Part shown: piece after piece, positions 9,020 to 17,700 of the stretch | Layout of the letters: each line of letters starts with the position of its first letter | Numbering within the stretch: position 1 is the first letter of the stretch | From: Gluconacetobacter aggeris | Lineage (GTDB): Bacteria; Pseudomonadota; Alphaproteobacteria; Acetobacterales; Acetobacteraceae | Reading direction: 5' to 3' | Assembly (NCBI RefSeq): GCF_014174395.1 | Contig: NZ_JABEQD010000015.1 | Coordinates: 32,433 to 96,432, forward strand | DNA: 64,000 bases | The notes under the pieces: model-generated | Databases searched by the model: none | What the model saw: the letters and a program-made list of their open reading frames with translations, nothing else | What the model was told of the DNA's origin: nothing | Made by a program: the position numbers and the translations under genes

Positions 9020-9526
9020 ATGGACCAGATTATCTCCCTACTCGTGAAGGCCGGGGCGGTATTGCTCGCCGTGGTTGCCGTGCTCGCCGGCTCCTACGAG
9101 GTCTTCTCACGCAACAACGGTTCAACTGCCGCCGGCGAACAGAGCCAGCTCGCGACCAACATCGAGACCTATTACAATGGCGGCATGATGGCTCGTAATT
9201 ACTCGAGCATCTCCAATAGCTCCGCGATCCGCGCGGCGCTGGTGCCGAAGTCCATGCTCAACGGCGATGGCAATACTATTGCCGGTCCATGGGGCGGCTC
9301 CACCGTGACGATCGGCACATGGGGCAATGGATTCCAGGTTGCCTGGAGCAATGTCGACGGCGACTCCTGCGCGACCTTCGCCAGAAGCCAGGCGCCTCAG
9401 AACGTCAATATCAATGGCGACGACATTCCGCTCTCCAACAGTGATGCTGCAACCCAGATTGCCAACGCCTGTAACGCCTCCAGCGGCGCAAGCACGGCCT
9501 CCGTCACATTCGAGTATGCCGGATAA
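9020..9526 (+). CDS. pilS: PilS, major type IVb prepilin
   Basis: 168 aa. A ribosome-binding site (AGGGGC) precedes the ATG. The N-terminus has a hydrophobic helix (about residues 12-27, AVLLAVVAVLAGSY) followed by a polar pilin-like head with two Cys residues (about 119 and 157) placed like the disulphide of type IVb pilins. Position after pilR fits pilS of IncI1. The leader lacks an obvious Gly/Ala cleavage site followed five residues later by Glu, so processing is uncertain. Confidence 0.75.
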   Translation: MDQIISLLVKAGAVLLAVVAVLAGSYEVFSRNNGSTAAGEQSQLATNIETYYNGGMMARNYSSISNSSAIRAALVPKSMLNGDGNTIAGPWGGSTVTIGTWGNGFQVAWSNVDGDSCATFARSQAPQNVNINGDDIPLSNSDAATQIANACNASSGASTASVTFEYAG

Positions 9527-9535
9527 CCGGCACAT

Positions 9536-10012
9536 ATGCCGTTCATCCTCCTCGCGATGTGGCTTATTGTAACCGTGACGAGTTCGATGCTGAGCCTCCA
9601 TGTGGTGCAGAACCAGAACACGCCGCTATCCTCGGGTAGCGGCGCTGCTGCGGCACAGGCGTGGCTCGCGTACAAGGCGGCGCTGCTCAAATATCTCGAG
9701 GACCACCCGAGCGCTACCGGCTCGATTACTCTCGGTCAGCTCGGCCTCGGCAGTAATGGATTTGATCTCTCCAGCGCAGGAAATCAGATCGTGCGCAACG
9801 ACCAATCAGTCACCATCGAAGCGTGGATGGAACTGACGTCAGATCAGATTGCCGCCGCCATCCACATAACGAACGGCGACATGAGTATCGGCACTTCACT
9901 CGGCGATCGATGGACGACTCCTTCCGCCGGCAACATGGGATTGCTTCCTGTTTCCGCGCCAGTGGGAGACGCTGTGTCTGTCGTAAGCCTCTCGGGAACC
10001 GGCTACCGATGA
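9536..10012 (+). CDS. pilM: PilM-like small pilus protein
   Basis: 158 aa. An N-terminal membrane helix (FILLAMWLIVTVTSSML) is followed by a periplasmic domain. Size and architecture agree with PilM of IncI1 thin pili, here moved from its usual place near pilL to between pilS and pilV. It overlaps pilV by 4 bp. The exact role is not known. Confidence 0.6.
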   Translation: MPFILLAMWLIVTVTSSMLSLHVVQNQNTPLSSGSGAAAAQAWLAYKAALLKYLEDHPSATGSITLGQLGLGSNGFDLSSAGNQIVRNDQSVTIEAWMELTSDQIAAAIHITNGDMSIGTSLGDRWTTPSAGNMGLLPVSAPVGDAVSVVSLSGTGYR

Positions 10013-11511
10013 GCTCCCTTATTGGCGTGATGATTGCGACGCTCATCACACTCACAATTCTCCCGCGCTACTTCGGCATGATCGAGAACGGCACCACGCA
10101 GGCTGTGAATGCCACCACAGCCGGACAGTTCCAGGCGCTCCTGAAGGCCGCCCAGCTCTACATCGACAAGCACGGATCTGATCTCGCGAGCACTGTTCCC
10201 GTAGGAGGAACGTCGCCGATCGACATCTCAGCTCTGATTGCCGACGGCGACCTGCCGTCCGGCTTCACCACCGTCAATCCATACCGTCAGAACTGGCAAA
10301 TCTACGTTCGCCAACCTGAAAGTAAAACCCTCGACGCAATCGTCGAGAGTTCCGACGGGATCACACTGACCGGCCAATCCGCCGTTGCGATCGCGTCCCT
10401 GACGGGCGCGCAGGGCGGCTTCGTGCCCGAGGACGGAATGTTCGGCTCCATGAATTCCTCAAATGCCTATGGAGCAAGCGGCTCCTGGCAATTGCCTCTT
10501 GCTGGATTGCCAAATCCAGGCCCAGGCCATCTGTACGGCATCCTCGTCGGGGCAAACGCATCGAGCGAGACCACGGATTACCTTTATCGCGATTCAGTCG
10601 CTGGACATCCTGAACTGAACACAATGCGAGCCTCGCTGGATATGGGTGGGAACGACATCAACGACGCCAACAACGTCAACGCAACTCGCGGCGTCTTCAA
10701 CGCCGGCAACCCGAATGGTGGCTATGGCGGTGTAAAAGTCGGGTCGGCCTATCTCTACGGCGATGACAACGACGCTGCGGTGCGAACGCCCGGGACCGTC
10801 TACATGCAGCACTACGACGGCACCCCGGCGAATATCGGTGCCGACACCGGCTATTTCACGCGTAACATCGGGGTCAACGGCCTTGATCCGTATGCCGGAC
10901 TTCCTGCCGGCTGGGGCGGGGGCCTGCATGCGAAGGACGGCTATTTCGAGGGGACCATTGCCACCGGGACCGGTGGCAACCAAAGCAATATCATCGCCAA
11001 TAACGGGTACGTAAAAGTCGGCGATCACGTCGACATTCAAGACCACGCCAGCGTCATCACTCCCGGGTGCGGTTTATGGGTCAGCGGAGCGTGCTTCTAC
11101 GGAGACACCACCAACGCTGCCGTTGAGACCCCTGGCTCCGTGTCAATGCAACATTACGACGGGACGAACGCGGATCTTCAGGCCGACCACGCCACGTTCA
11201 CTTCCGTCAGACTCGGCACCGACGGAGGCAACGCCTGGCCGGGCAATTCATGCGAACCTAATGGTACGATTGCGGCAAAAGCAGACGGCTCCGGCCGTCT
11301 GCTGTCGTGCCTGAATGGTACATGGCAAATTCCTCCCGCCCAGATATCGACCTACGTCCCGACAACGACGCTCCGGTACACAGGGTATAATCGTCCGAAT
11401 CTCGTTACCGGTGGCTACAGCTGTCCACCCGGCACAACCGACATGAACATCGAACAACTTTGGTATGGCGATTACGGCTTCAGCTCCCTCCATCTCTGCA
11501 GCGCCGAATGA
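10009..11511 (+). CDS. pilV: PilV, minor pilin / pilus tip adhesin
   Basis: 500 aa. The ATG overlaps the pilM stop. The N-terminal pilin-like helix (SLIGVMIATLITLTILPRY) and following LKAAQLYIDKHG segment match PilV of IncI plasmids, whose C-terminus contacts recipient cells. The distal part contains two copies of a block with the motif YGD..NAAV.TPG and MQHYDGT (about residues 249-272 and 364-387). No inverted shufflon segments or site-specific recombinase gene are seen downstream, so the C-terminus appears fixed. Confidence 0.85.
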   Translation: MSSLIGVMIATLITLTILPRYFGMIENGTTQAVNATTAGQFQALLKAAQLYIDKHGSDLASTVPVGGTSPIDISALIADGDLPSGFTTVNPYRQNWQIYVRQPESKTLDAIVESSDGITLTGQSAVAIASLTGAQGGFVPEDGMFGSMNSSNAYGASGSWQLPLAGLPNPGPGHLYGILVGANASSETTDYLYRDSVAGHPELNTMRASLDMGGNDINDANNVNATRGVFNAGNPNGGYGGVKVGSAYLYGDDNDAAVRTPGTVYMQHYDGTPANIGADTGYFTRNIGVNGLDPYAGLPAGWGGGLHAKDGYFEGTIATGTGGNQSNIIANNGYVKVGDHVDIQDHASVITPGCGLWVSGACFYGDTTNAAVETPGSVSMQHYDGTNADLQADHATFTSVRLGTDGGNAWPGNSCEPNGTIAAKADGSGRLLSCLNGTWQIPPAQISTYVPTTTLRYTGYNRPNLVTGGYSCPPGTTDMNIEQLWYGDYGFSSLHLCSAE

Positions 11512-12281
11512 GAAGCAACGCCATCCACCGCGAGCCTGGGGCGCAGGTGAAGCGCGGGACATATGATTTCACCCCAGCATGGCTTCTTTCCATGCGGACG
11601 TCGCTGACGCGGTATCAGCATCGGCGCTCAGGCAAAATGCCGGATTACGGTACACGCTCGATTAACGGCAGGAAGGTGCGCCACATCGTACCCCTCGGGA
11701 CTCACTGTCTCGCAGCAGGCATTCTCCGCGCCGCCGAGCTCAGGCGATATGCGTTGCCGTTCGACTGGATCTTCTCGACGCCGGGGATGATATTGCATGT
11801 CCTCGAGACGGACTTCCGAGATTTCATGCCACCGGCCGGGCAGGCCCACCCCGCCTATCGAGATCGTTTCGGCCTGTCCGACATGTTTCCCCATGCCGAC
11901 CTGACCTCCGCCTCGACCCGCGAGTCCTTTGCGCGGCGCATCGCGCGCTTCAGAGGGATTATGGCGGCCCGCGAGGCCACGCTATTCGTTATGATTTCGA
12001 GACCCTCGAATCCAATCGGCTGGCATTTTGAGCCCCTGACGGATCTTCTTGAACGCGAGTGCCCAAACGCCGAACTTCTGGCGGTGCAATTGCAATCCCC
12101 CCGCCTTGCCGGCGAGAGCGTCGGCATGGAACTGGTTCAGCGGCGAGGCAGATCGCGGCTCTACGACTTTCGGCCAGCGTCCGACGAGAGTGCGCTGGGG
12201 TACTTTCCCGACGTCCTCGACGAGCTCCTGATCCTGCGTTTGATTTACCAGTATCACTTCGACCTGACGGACGTTCAATGA
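11508..12281 (+). CDS. DUF1796-like putative papain-like cysteine peptidase
   Basis: 257 aa, start overlapping the pilV stop. The segment IVPLGTHCLAAGILRAAELR followed by LPFDWIFSTPGMI is the signature of the DUF1796 putative cysteine-peptidase family, with Cys in the GTHC motif. A HADLT segment and conserved polar residues follow. I see no signal peptide. It is inserted in the pilus operon between the tip protein and the transglycosylase, with 4-bp overlaps on both sides, which argues it is used with PilV. Substrate unknown; the family call is from motif recognition only. Confidence 0.6.
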   Translation: MRSNAIHREPGAQVKRGTYDFTPAWLLSMRTSLTRYQHRRSGKMPDYGTRSINGRKVRHIVPLGTHCLAAGILRAAELRRYALPFDWIFSTPGMILHVLETDFRDFMPPAGQAHPAYRDRFGLSDMFPHADLTSASTRESFARRIARFRGIMAAREATLFVMISRPSNPIGWHFEPLTDLLERECPNAELLAVQLQSPRLAGESVGMELVQRRGRSRLYDFRPASDESALGYFPDVLDELLILRLIYQYHFDLTDVQ

Positions 12282-12979
12282 CGGATCTCCCGCCATGCGC
12301 TGCCGTCGCCGCCGACGCATATCATGTGCCGAGTGCCATCATCGCCCACGTAGTGGAAAACTCCGGACAAAGGGGGATTGGCGTGATGCGCATCGATCCC
12401 GGCTGGTTACCTATTCTCGAACGCGCAGGGTTCGACCCAACACTGGTTCGGGACGACGTTTGCATGAACATCGCCGCCGGCGCGTGGATTCTCGCATGGG
12501 CAGGTGCCGGCGGCCATGGGGGGCAGCCGCATCAACACGAAGCTCCTCCGCCCGCGAGGCCGTTGCCTGGAGCCCTTTCCACCTGCGTTACCCGCGCCGC
12601 AGCCCACTACCACATTCCGGAAGTCCTGTTCCGCGCTATCCTGCTGACAGAGGGCGGCGCGGTTGGACGCATCTCCCGCAATCCAAACGGCTCGTACGAC
12701 ATGGGGCCGGCGCAGGTGAACTCAACCCATCTCGCGGAACTCGCTCATTTCGGGATCACCCGCGACGAACTCATCAACGACGGGTGCTTGAATCTCCATG
12801 TCGGCGCATGGATCCTCGCCCGCGAACTTGACGGTCATACGCCGGCCGAGCCAGGAGAATTCTGGCGGCGCGTAGGGAATTACAATTCCCGCACTCCGAA
12901 GCTCAACCAGGCTTATCAGCGCAAGGTCTGGCGGAACGCATCCATCGCCGCGCAGTCACAATCACATGGACCATCCTGA
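12278..12979 (+). CDS. pilT: PilT-like lytic transglycosylase with a duplicated domain
   Basis: 233 aa. The second half (about residues 100-215) is a standard SLT-type lysozyme-like domain: VLFRAILLTEGG with the catalytic Glu, NGSYDMGPAQVN, and NLHVGAWILAREL. The first half (about 10-85) is a shorter copy of the same fold: IIAHVVENSG, GIGVMRID, CMNIAAGAWILAWA. It lacks the loop around NGSYDM. The enzyme should cut peptidoglycan to let the pilus through. No clear signal peptide is visible, so export is unexplained. It overlaps the DUF1796-like gene by 4 bp and traH by 14 bp. Confidence 0.8.
   Translation: MTDLPPCAAVAADAYHVPSAIIAHVVENSGQRGIGVMRIDPGWLPILERAGFDPTLVRDDVCMNIAAGAWILAWAGAGGHGGQPHQHEAPPPARPLPGALSTCVTRAAAHYHIPEVLFRAILLTEGGAVGRISRNPNGSYDMGPAQVNSTHLAELAHFGITRDELINDGCLNLHVGAWILARELDGHTPAEPGEFWRRVGNYNSRTPKLNQAYQRKVWRNASIAAQSQSHGPS
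12949..12962 (+). promoter_or_regulatory. Possible copy of the GCAGTCACAA motif before traH
   Basis: GCGCAGTCACAATC matches 12 of the first 12 positions of the pilS copy. It lies inside the end of pilT and only 3 bases before the first possible traH start, so it may be coincidental coding sequence. Confidence 0.25.
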
Positions 12980-13421
12980 CGTCATGCGACGCAGCGAACC
13001 ACGCTCCCTTTCTCCCATCTCCTTATTCTTCCTTCTGTCGATTTCGGCGTGCGCTCCGCGCGAAAGCGAGCCCACACCTACGGTCGACCAAGGAATGGCC
13101 CACATTCTCAACTCGTTCGACCAGGTCGGGGCTGTACGATTTCCCATGGTGCGGGCGGGCTCTGTTCTCCCGGCCGAGATGAACCGCCCGATGAACTGGC
13201 ACTGGAGCGGTCCGGTCGATCGAGCAGTCCTCATGATCGCAAACCGACTGGGCTATCAAGCCGACATTCCTGCGGCATCCGCTGTGCCGACCGTCCGGAT
13301 TGACCGTGAGGACACAACGATTGGCGGTCTACTGGACGAAATCGCCGCCGCGTCTGCCGGGCGCGCAGTAATCGAGGTGGACGTCCCCAACCATACTCTT
13401 AGGGTGATTTGGCATGCGTGA
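12966..13421 (+). CDS. traH: TraH/DotD, T4BSS outer-membrane lipoprotein
   Basis: 151 aa. A signal peptide ends in a lipobox (LLSISAC). The C-terminal domain (MNWHWSGPVDRAVLMIANRLGYQADI, read as two short blocks, then TIGGLLDEIAAA) is the secretin-N0-like fold of DotD. DotD helps DotC place DotH in the outer membrane. A second ATG at 12984 is also possible. Confidence 0.8.
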   Translation: MDHPDVMRRSEPRSLSPISLFFLLSISACAPRESEPTPTVDQGMAHILNSFDQVGAVRFPMVRAGSVLPAEMNRPMNWHWSGPVDRAVLMIANRLGYQADIPAASAVPTVRIDREDTTIGGLLDEIAAASAGRAVIEVDVPNHTLRVIWHA

Positions 13422-14349
13422 AGCACTCCGTCCCGCTATTGGCTTATTCATTGCATCCCTTTGCGCGTATCCCGCGCACGCTTCCGCGCAGAGCGACGGT
13501 CCCGTCGAGAGCCCGGTGCCTCAGATCCCGGCCACGGTGCCTGCGGCTGCCAACGCGATCGACACGCCGATCGCGGGAGCTTCCGAAGCTCCCGATATTC
13601 CGGACGTCGATCGGCCGCCATCCCTTGAAGCGCTGATGGCCATCCGGCCCGGTTACTCCCCAAAAAAGGAGGAGGGCCACGACCGGGACGAGGCCGTTCG
13701 TCAGGCAGCATGGGCAGCCGGCGCACAGGGCGGCCGAGCAGCAGAGTCATTCGCAATCAACGAGATGCTCCGCCGCTACGCGCCTATCCTCGATCGGAAG
13801 ATCGATTTCCGCACGCTCGTACTTCCCGCCGGCAACGGGCAGACGCTGCTTCGGCCGCCCGTGGTCACTGAAGCGCAAATGGCACTTGCTCTCGATCCGA
13901 CAGGCCAAACGGCGCGTGAAACTGCAACAGTCTACCAGATCACGCGAGAAGCCCGCCTCGTCTCCGCCGTGCCCCAATGGAGGACGTGGCTTGTCCGCAC
14001 CGTCGGCGCCGTCGCCCCCCCTCCCGACGTTCTGCGTCCGCGCACGCCGCACGAGGTGGAAATCTGGAAAACCGGGCTCGCTTACGGTTGGGCCTCAGGC
14101 GAACGGCAGGCCGTCGATATCTTCCTCGCGGATCTCGGCCGCCTCGAACGTGACGTGATGGGAATGGCCCGCTACCGACTCTTACTCCGTGCCGGAAAGG
14201 TTGCGCCGCCCGAGATCAGCTACCGGCATGTAGACGTCGAGGGTGGGCACGACATCATGCGCCTCAGCAATGACGACTTGAAAATTCGAATGCAGCCAGG
14301 CCTCGACGCGAACCGGGCGCATTGGCGTGTGACGGAAGACGCGCAATGA
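13414..14349 (+). CDS. traI: TraI/DotC, T4BSS outer-membrane core protein
   Basis: 311 aa with a signal peptide (FIASLCAYPAHASAQ). The DotC-family core covers about residues 65-305: REEA-type start AVRQAAWAAGAQGG, ILDRKIDF, PPVVTEAQMAL, and WASGERQAVDIF. Unlike Legionella DotC I see no lipobox Cys at the cleavage point. It overlaps traH by 8 bp and trbA by 4 bp. This traI is the IncI DotC homologue, not a relaxase. Confidence 0.82.
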   Translation: MREALRPAIGLFIASLCAYPAHASAQSDGPVESPVPQIPATVPAAANAIDTPIAGASEAPDIPDVDRPPSLEALMAIRPGYSPKKEEGHDRDEAVRQAAWAAGAQGGRAAESFAINEMLRRYAPILDRKIDFRTLVLPAGNGQTLLRPPVVTEAQMALALDPTGQTARETATVYQITREARLVSAVPQWRTWLVRTVGAVAPPPDVLRPRTPHEVEIWKTGLAYGWASGERQAVDIFLADLGRLERDVMGMARYRLLLRAGKVAPPEISYRHVDVEGGHDIMRLSNDDLKIRMQPGLDANRAHWRVTEDAQ

Positions 14350-15482
14350 AGCCCTTCACCCCTGACGCGGGCACACGAACCCTCGATCCTGAGCGCCTGA
14401 GCAGCCTGTTCGTCGGGATGACGATCGGCACTGCGCTGCTCTCCTTCTTTCTGTGGTGGAAATTCCATACCCAGATGGCCACCGCCATACTGGCGGTGCA
14501 GGCGCTGGAACTGGAGGCCATCGGAGCCTTCACGCACCAATTCGATCCCTTACGGGAGCACCTCCGCGACGCAGATCCGGAACATGTCTCCGCCCGAACG
14601 CTCTGGACACTGTGCACCATTACCGGGTCCGTTTTACGCTGGGTCGCCATTCCCGTTATTGTTGCTCTTGCTTTCCTGTGCCTCACGCGCGCTCCCCGCG
14701 AGCGCTACCGTCGACGCTTCGGTCTTGATGGCATGCAGGCCACCCTTGCACGGATCCACCCGCTTGGATTGGCGTGGATCGGGCGCGGCACCAAGCTCAC
14801 TGAGCCCGCGCCGGCGAACCAGCCGCTACGCCCGATGGACCCGGCACTACGTGCCTCTGAATGGCGCGAGCGGCACATGACGGGAGAGACGCGACATGAG
14901 CGATTCATCAAAGGCAGCCTGGCCCTCAGGTCGCAGTTGGGTCACGAACTGAAAAGCTTGACGTCATTCTCGCCGATAGAGCGGACGTTGTTCCTCGTGT
15001 TCGCCCTTTTTGACCAGCGGAGAAAGGATGAAGCTTTGGCGGCCCTTGAGGAGCTATCGAGGGCGCTGTCGAACCCACGGCTGAAGGGAGCCCCGACGGC
15101 ATTCGCGACGCTGCCCGCACGGTATGTCCGGTCTATTGATCGGCGCCTCTCGAAGGAGAGGTTCCCAACAGCGCTCGCATTGATAGGCAAGCATGCCTGG
15201 ACGCGGCCCGCCTTGCTCTCGCTCATGCAACAAGCACGCCTCCGCTCCGGCGTCGTGAACCCGGGCATCTTTGCCTCTGTGCAGCTCGTGGATCGCAACC
15301 TGTGGCTGGTCCTTGCGGCTGCCTCCTATCCCCGGGACGGCCGGCCGGCTCATGACATGACTATCGCACCATGCGCTGAGGCAGCCGCCGCCATCGCGCA
15401 CTGGGGCGCAGAGTGTCGAGCGGGAAGCCCGCTCGTCCAGCCGGATTTCACGTCAATCCTCCACGCACTAGACCAGCCATGA
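14346..15482 (+). CDS. trbA: TrbA/DotM, component of the coupling-protein complex
   Basis: 378 aa. Two N-terminal membrane segments (about 20-40 and 95-118, WVAIPVIVALAFLCL) are followed by a cytoplasmic domain with SPIERTLFLVFALFDQRRKDEAL, as in DotM/IcmP and IncI TrbA. DotM partners DotL (TrbC, at 18157 here) in substrate recruitment. The ATG at 14346 overlaps the traI stop. Confidence 0.8.
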   Translation: MKPFTPDAGTRTLDPERLSSLFVGMTIGTALLSFFLWWKFHTQMATAILAVQALELEAIGAFTHQFDPLREHLRDADPEHVSARTLWTLCTITGSVLRWVAIPVIVALAFLCLTRAPRERYRRRFGLDGMQATLARIHPLGLAWIGRGTKLTEPAPANQPLRPMDPALRASEWRERHMTGETRHERFIKGSLALRSQLGHELKSLTSFSPIERTLFLVFALFDQRRKDEALAALEELSRALSNPRLKGAPTAFATLPARYVRSIDRRLSKERFPTALALIGKHAWTRPALLSLMQQARLRSGVVNPGIFASVQLVDRNLWLVLAAASYPRDGRPAHDMTIAPCAEAAAAIAHWGAECRAGSPLVQPDFTSILHALDQP

Positions 15483-15841
15483 TCACGCCTCCCCCTCCGC
15501 CGACCGACCTCATGATTCTGTTCATCACCGCCAGGACGGCCGCCCTCGAGCTTAGGGAATGGGTGGTCCGCCGGTACAACCTGGGTGATACGCATCTTGA
15601 CGCGGCGATGGTCACCGTACTCCCTCAACTGGACCAGGCCGCGAGGTTCGACGTCTATTTTGGCTATGACGTATCAGCAGCCCCTGCGTCTCTCCGAACG
15701 CCCATACAGGCCTACATGACGGCGCTACGCGGCGGAGGAGCCAAACGTGCCCGCGCCGAACTCCCGCAGTCGCTCATCCGTGCGCATCGCCGGGTCATCA
15801 GGGTCGTTGAGGGGCCCCAGAGGAAGCGCGGCGATGGGTGA
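15479..15841 (+). CDS. Small protein of the transfer operon, function unknown
   Basis: 120 aa. Overlaps trbA by 4 bp and traJ by 8 bp, so it is almost certainly expressed with the conjugation machine. A hydrophobic N-terminal stretch (DLMILFITARTAAL) may be one membrane helix or a buried strand; the rest is basic. I do not recognise the family. DotN/IcmJ was considered but its cysteines are absent. Confidence 0.6.
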   Translation: MITPPPPPTDLMILFITARTAALELREWVVRRYNLGDTHLDAAMVTVLPQLDQAARFDVYFGYDVSAAPASLRTPIQAYMTALRGGGAKRARAELPQSLIRAHRRVIRVVEGPQRKRGDG

Positions 15842-16955
15842 AGACAATTACTGGCCCGAGGACGGAAGCCACCTGCGAAGCGAGAATCTGGACCGTTTCC
15901 TTGTGTGGTGCGCGACGGAAGAGGCCTCGCGCATCGAAATCCAAACGAAGATGCCTGTTACAATACGGGTGCATGGCCGAAACCGGCAGGTTACCCGCGA
16001 CGCGAGCCTTCCGCTCGATGTGGAGGATGCGGTCACCCACGTCTTTCGATCCGCGACCGGCGTCGCTGAACTCCGCAAGGGCACGCCCCTGGATCTGAGC
16101 CACACAATCCGTCTCGATCGACGTTCGCGACGGCACTCCTTCCGGCTGAATGCCATCGGTACTCAGGTCGGCTCGGAGACCGGTATCTCGATGACCTTCC
16201 GACCGCTCGCCGACATACCGCGGCCGCTGTCCGAACAGGACGTCGAGCCGGCATTGATGGAGGCACTCGCTGGAGACCGGGGAATGTACCTTATTTGCGG
16301 CGCCACGGGGTCCGGCAAGACGACCCTGATGGGTGGAGTGAACCGGGCACGCCTGGAAGATCCCGGCATCCACTGTGACATAATCGAGGGATCGCAGCCG
16401 CTCGAACTTCTCTACGATCTGGTTGAACGCAGGAACTCGACAATCTCGCAATGCCAGGTTCCCCGCGATGTTGCGACGTTTGGAGAGTTCATCCGCGCAG
16501 CCATGCGCCGCGAGCCCACTGACATTGTAGTGGGTGAGTGCCGCGACAGCGACACGATGGAGAGTGCTATTCAGGCAGCCATTTCAGGGCACCGCCTGAC
16601 GTCCTCGCTGCACACATTCGACTGCCAATCCACCATCCGTCGCGTCGCCGCTCTCTGTCCAGGGGACCAGCGCGACAATCTTACCATCTCCTTCGTGGAA
16701 AACCTCCGGCTGCTGGTGAACCAGAGGTTGCTGCCATCTACTGATGGGAAGCGAACGCCGATCCGTGAGTTCCTGCCCGTGAACCGCGCCATCCGCAACA
16801 CGCTGCTTGACGCCCCTCGTGACCAGTGGCCGCGGCTGACACGCGAAGCTGTACACAAACACGGCCAGACATTTGAGCAGGCGATAACGAAGGCGTTCCA
16901 AGCCGGCCGGATTTCCGAAGCCGTGGCAGCGGCAGCAATGCAACAGGAGCAATGA
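15834..16955 (+). CDS. traJ: TraJ/DotB, T4BSS ATPase
   Basis: 373 aa. PilT/VirB11-type hexameric ATPase: N-terminal PAS-like domain, Walker A GATGSGKTT at about residue 156, Asp-box near IIEGSQPLEL, Walker-B-like DIVVGECRDSD at about 230 and a His-box HRLTSSLHTFD. DotB energises the Dot/Icm channel. It follows trbA and the small gene without a gap. Confidence 0.9.
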   Translation: MGEDNYWPEDGSHLRSENLDRFLVWCATEEASRIEIQTKMPVTIRVHGRNRQVTRDASLPLDVEDAVTHVFRSATGVAELRKGTPLDLSHTIRLDRRSRRHSFRLNAIGTQVGSETGISMTFRPLADIPRPLSEQDVEPALMEALAGDRGMYLICGATGSGKTTLMGGVNRARLEDPGIHCDIIEGSQPLELLYDLVERRNSTISQCQVPRDVATFGEFIRAAMRREPTDIVVGECRDSDTMESAIQAAISGHRLTSSLHTFDCQSTIRRVAALCPGDQRDNLTISFVENLRLLVNQRLLPSTDGKRTPIREFLPVNRAIRNTLLDAPRDQWPRLTREAVHKHGQTFEQAITKAFQAGRISEAVAAAAMQQEQ

Positions 16956-17001
16956 AATGCCTGAGGGAACAAACGCACTCGCTTCCGGAGGTAACTCCTA
17001 A

Positions 17002-17250
17002 ATGTGGCGCTTCTCGGCCGACCCCGTTCGGCTGTTCATTGTCGATGCTCGGGCAATGGCTCCGATGCTTCTCTTCCTTGTCCACATGCGTCTGTGGACG
17101 CTGATAACCGCTGTAGCTGGAGTGGTCTTCTTCGCCGTTCTCGCATGGCTAGGGCTGACGTTACCGGTTGCCTGGAGAATGTTCCGTGTCATCGTGTGCG
17201 GCCCCCGACGCCCCCGTCTTCCCTCCAGGAAGAAGCGGGCCTACGCATGA
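17002..17250 (+). CDS. traK: TraK/IcmT, small T4BSS membrane protein
   Basis: 82 aa. WRFSADPVRLFIVDARAMAP followed by LLFLVHMRLWTLITAV matches the compact IcmT/TraK family in order and length. Two hydrophobic segments are present (about 20-32 and 36-58). A CGGAGG ribosome-binding site lies before the ATG. It overlaps the next gene by 4 bp. Confidence 0.78.
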   Translation: MWRFSADPVRLFIVDARAMAPMLLFLVHMRLWTLITAVAGVVFFAVLAWLGLTLPVAWRMFRVIVCGPRRPRLPSRKKRAYA

Positions 17251-17615
17251 CCGATCCGGACGATTTCGCGCGTGCTCTTCAGATCATGCTCGACGCGCGA
17301 GGCTATCGATTTGAAACCGGCATACCGGGCCTCGAGACGATTCCGTCATGGCGCATCAGCCAGCCGGATATGTTCCTTCCCGTCTTCCTTCGCCTGGCAG
17401 AGGAATTATGGCGGCAGGACACTGCCGGCAGCGGGTTCGGCCTTCATATCGTTCCGGACGAAATCAGTCTGACAGGTCATCGGCTGATCGGTCTTTTCCA
17501 CGTCCCTGCCGCGATCGCGCTGCTGGCGATCGACGCCGTCCTGCAGCGACTGGCTGACGACCATGTAATCACTCTCGACGCTCTTGCCGGCGAGGCCATG
17601 CGCGTCGCGGGGTGA
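17247..17615 (+). CDS. Small cytosolic protein of the transfer operon, possibly IcmS-like
   Basis: 122 aa, ATG overlapping the traK stop. No signal peptide or membrane segment. The middle (PVFLRLAEELW, SGFGLHIVPDEISLTGHRLIG) loosely resembles the chaperone-like IcmS fold, where a glycine-containing turn precedes a two-strand unit. This is weak. It could equally be a plasmid-specific protein. Confidence 0.55.
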   Translation: MTDPDDFARALQIMLDARGYRFETGIPGLETIPSWRISQPDMFLPVFLRLAEELWRQDTAGSGFGLHIVPDEISLTGHRLIGLFHVPAAIALLAIDAVLQRLADDHVITLDALAGEAMRVAG

Positions 17616-17700
17616 CACCTGCCGCCCCCGGGCGGACGGGAAGAATCTGAGGTTACAAACGGGGTCTCTACGCTGGAATTCTGACAGCGGAGAGGTGTCT

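Noticed and set aside
10009..11520. Possible shufflon at the pilV 3' end
   Set aside because: No inverted segment pairs, alternative C-termini or recombinase gene were seen. The repeats found are direct and in frame.
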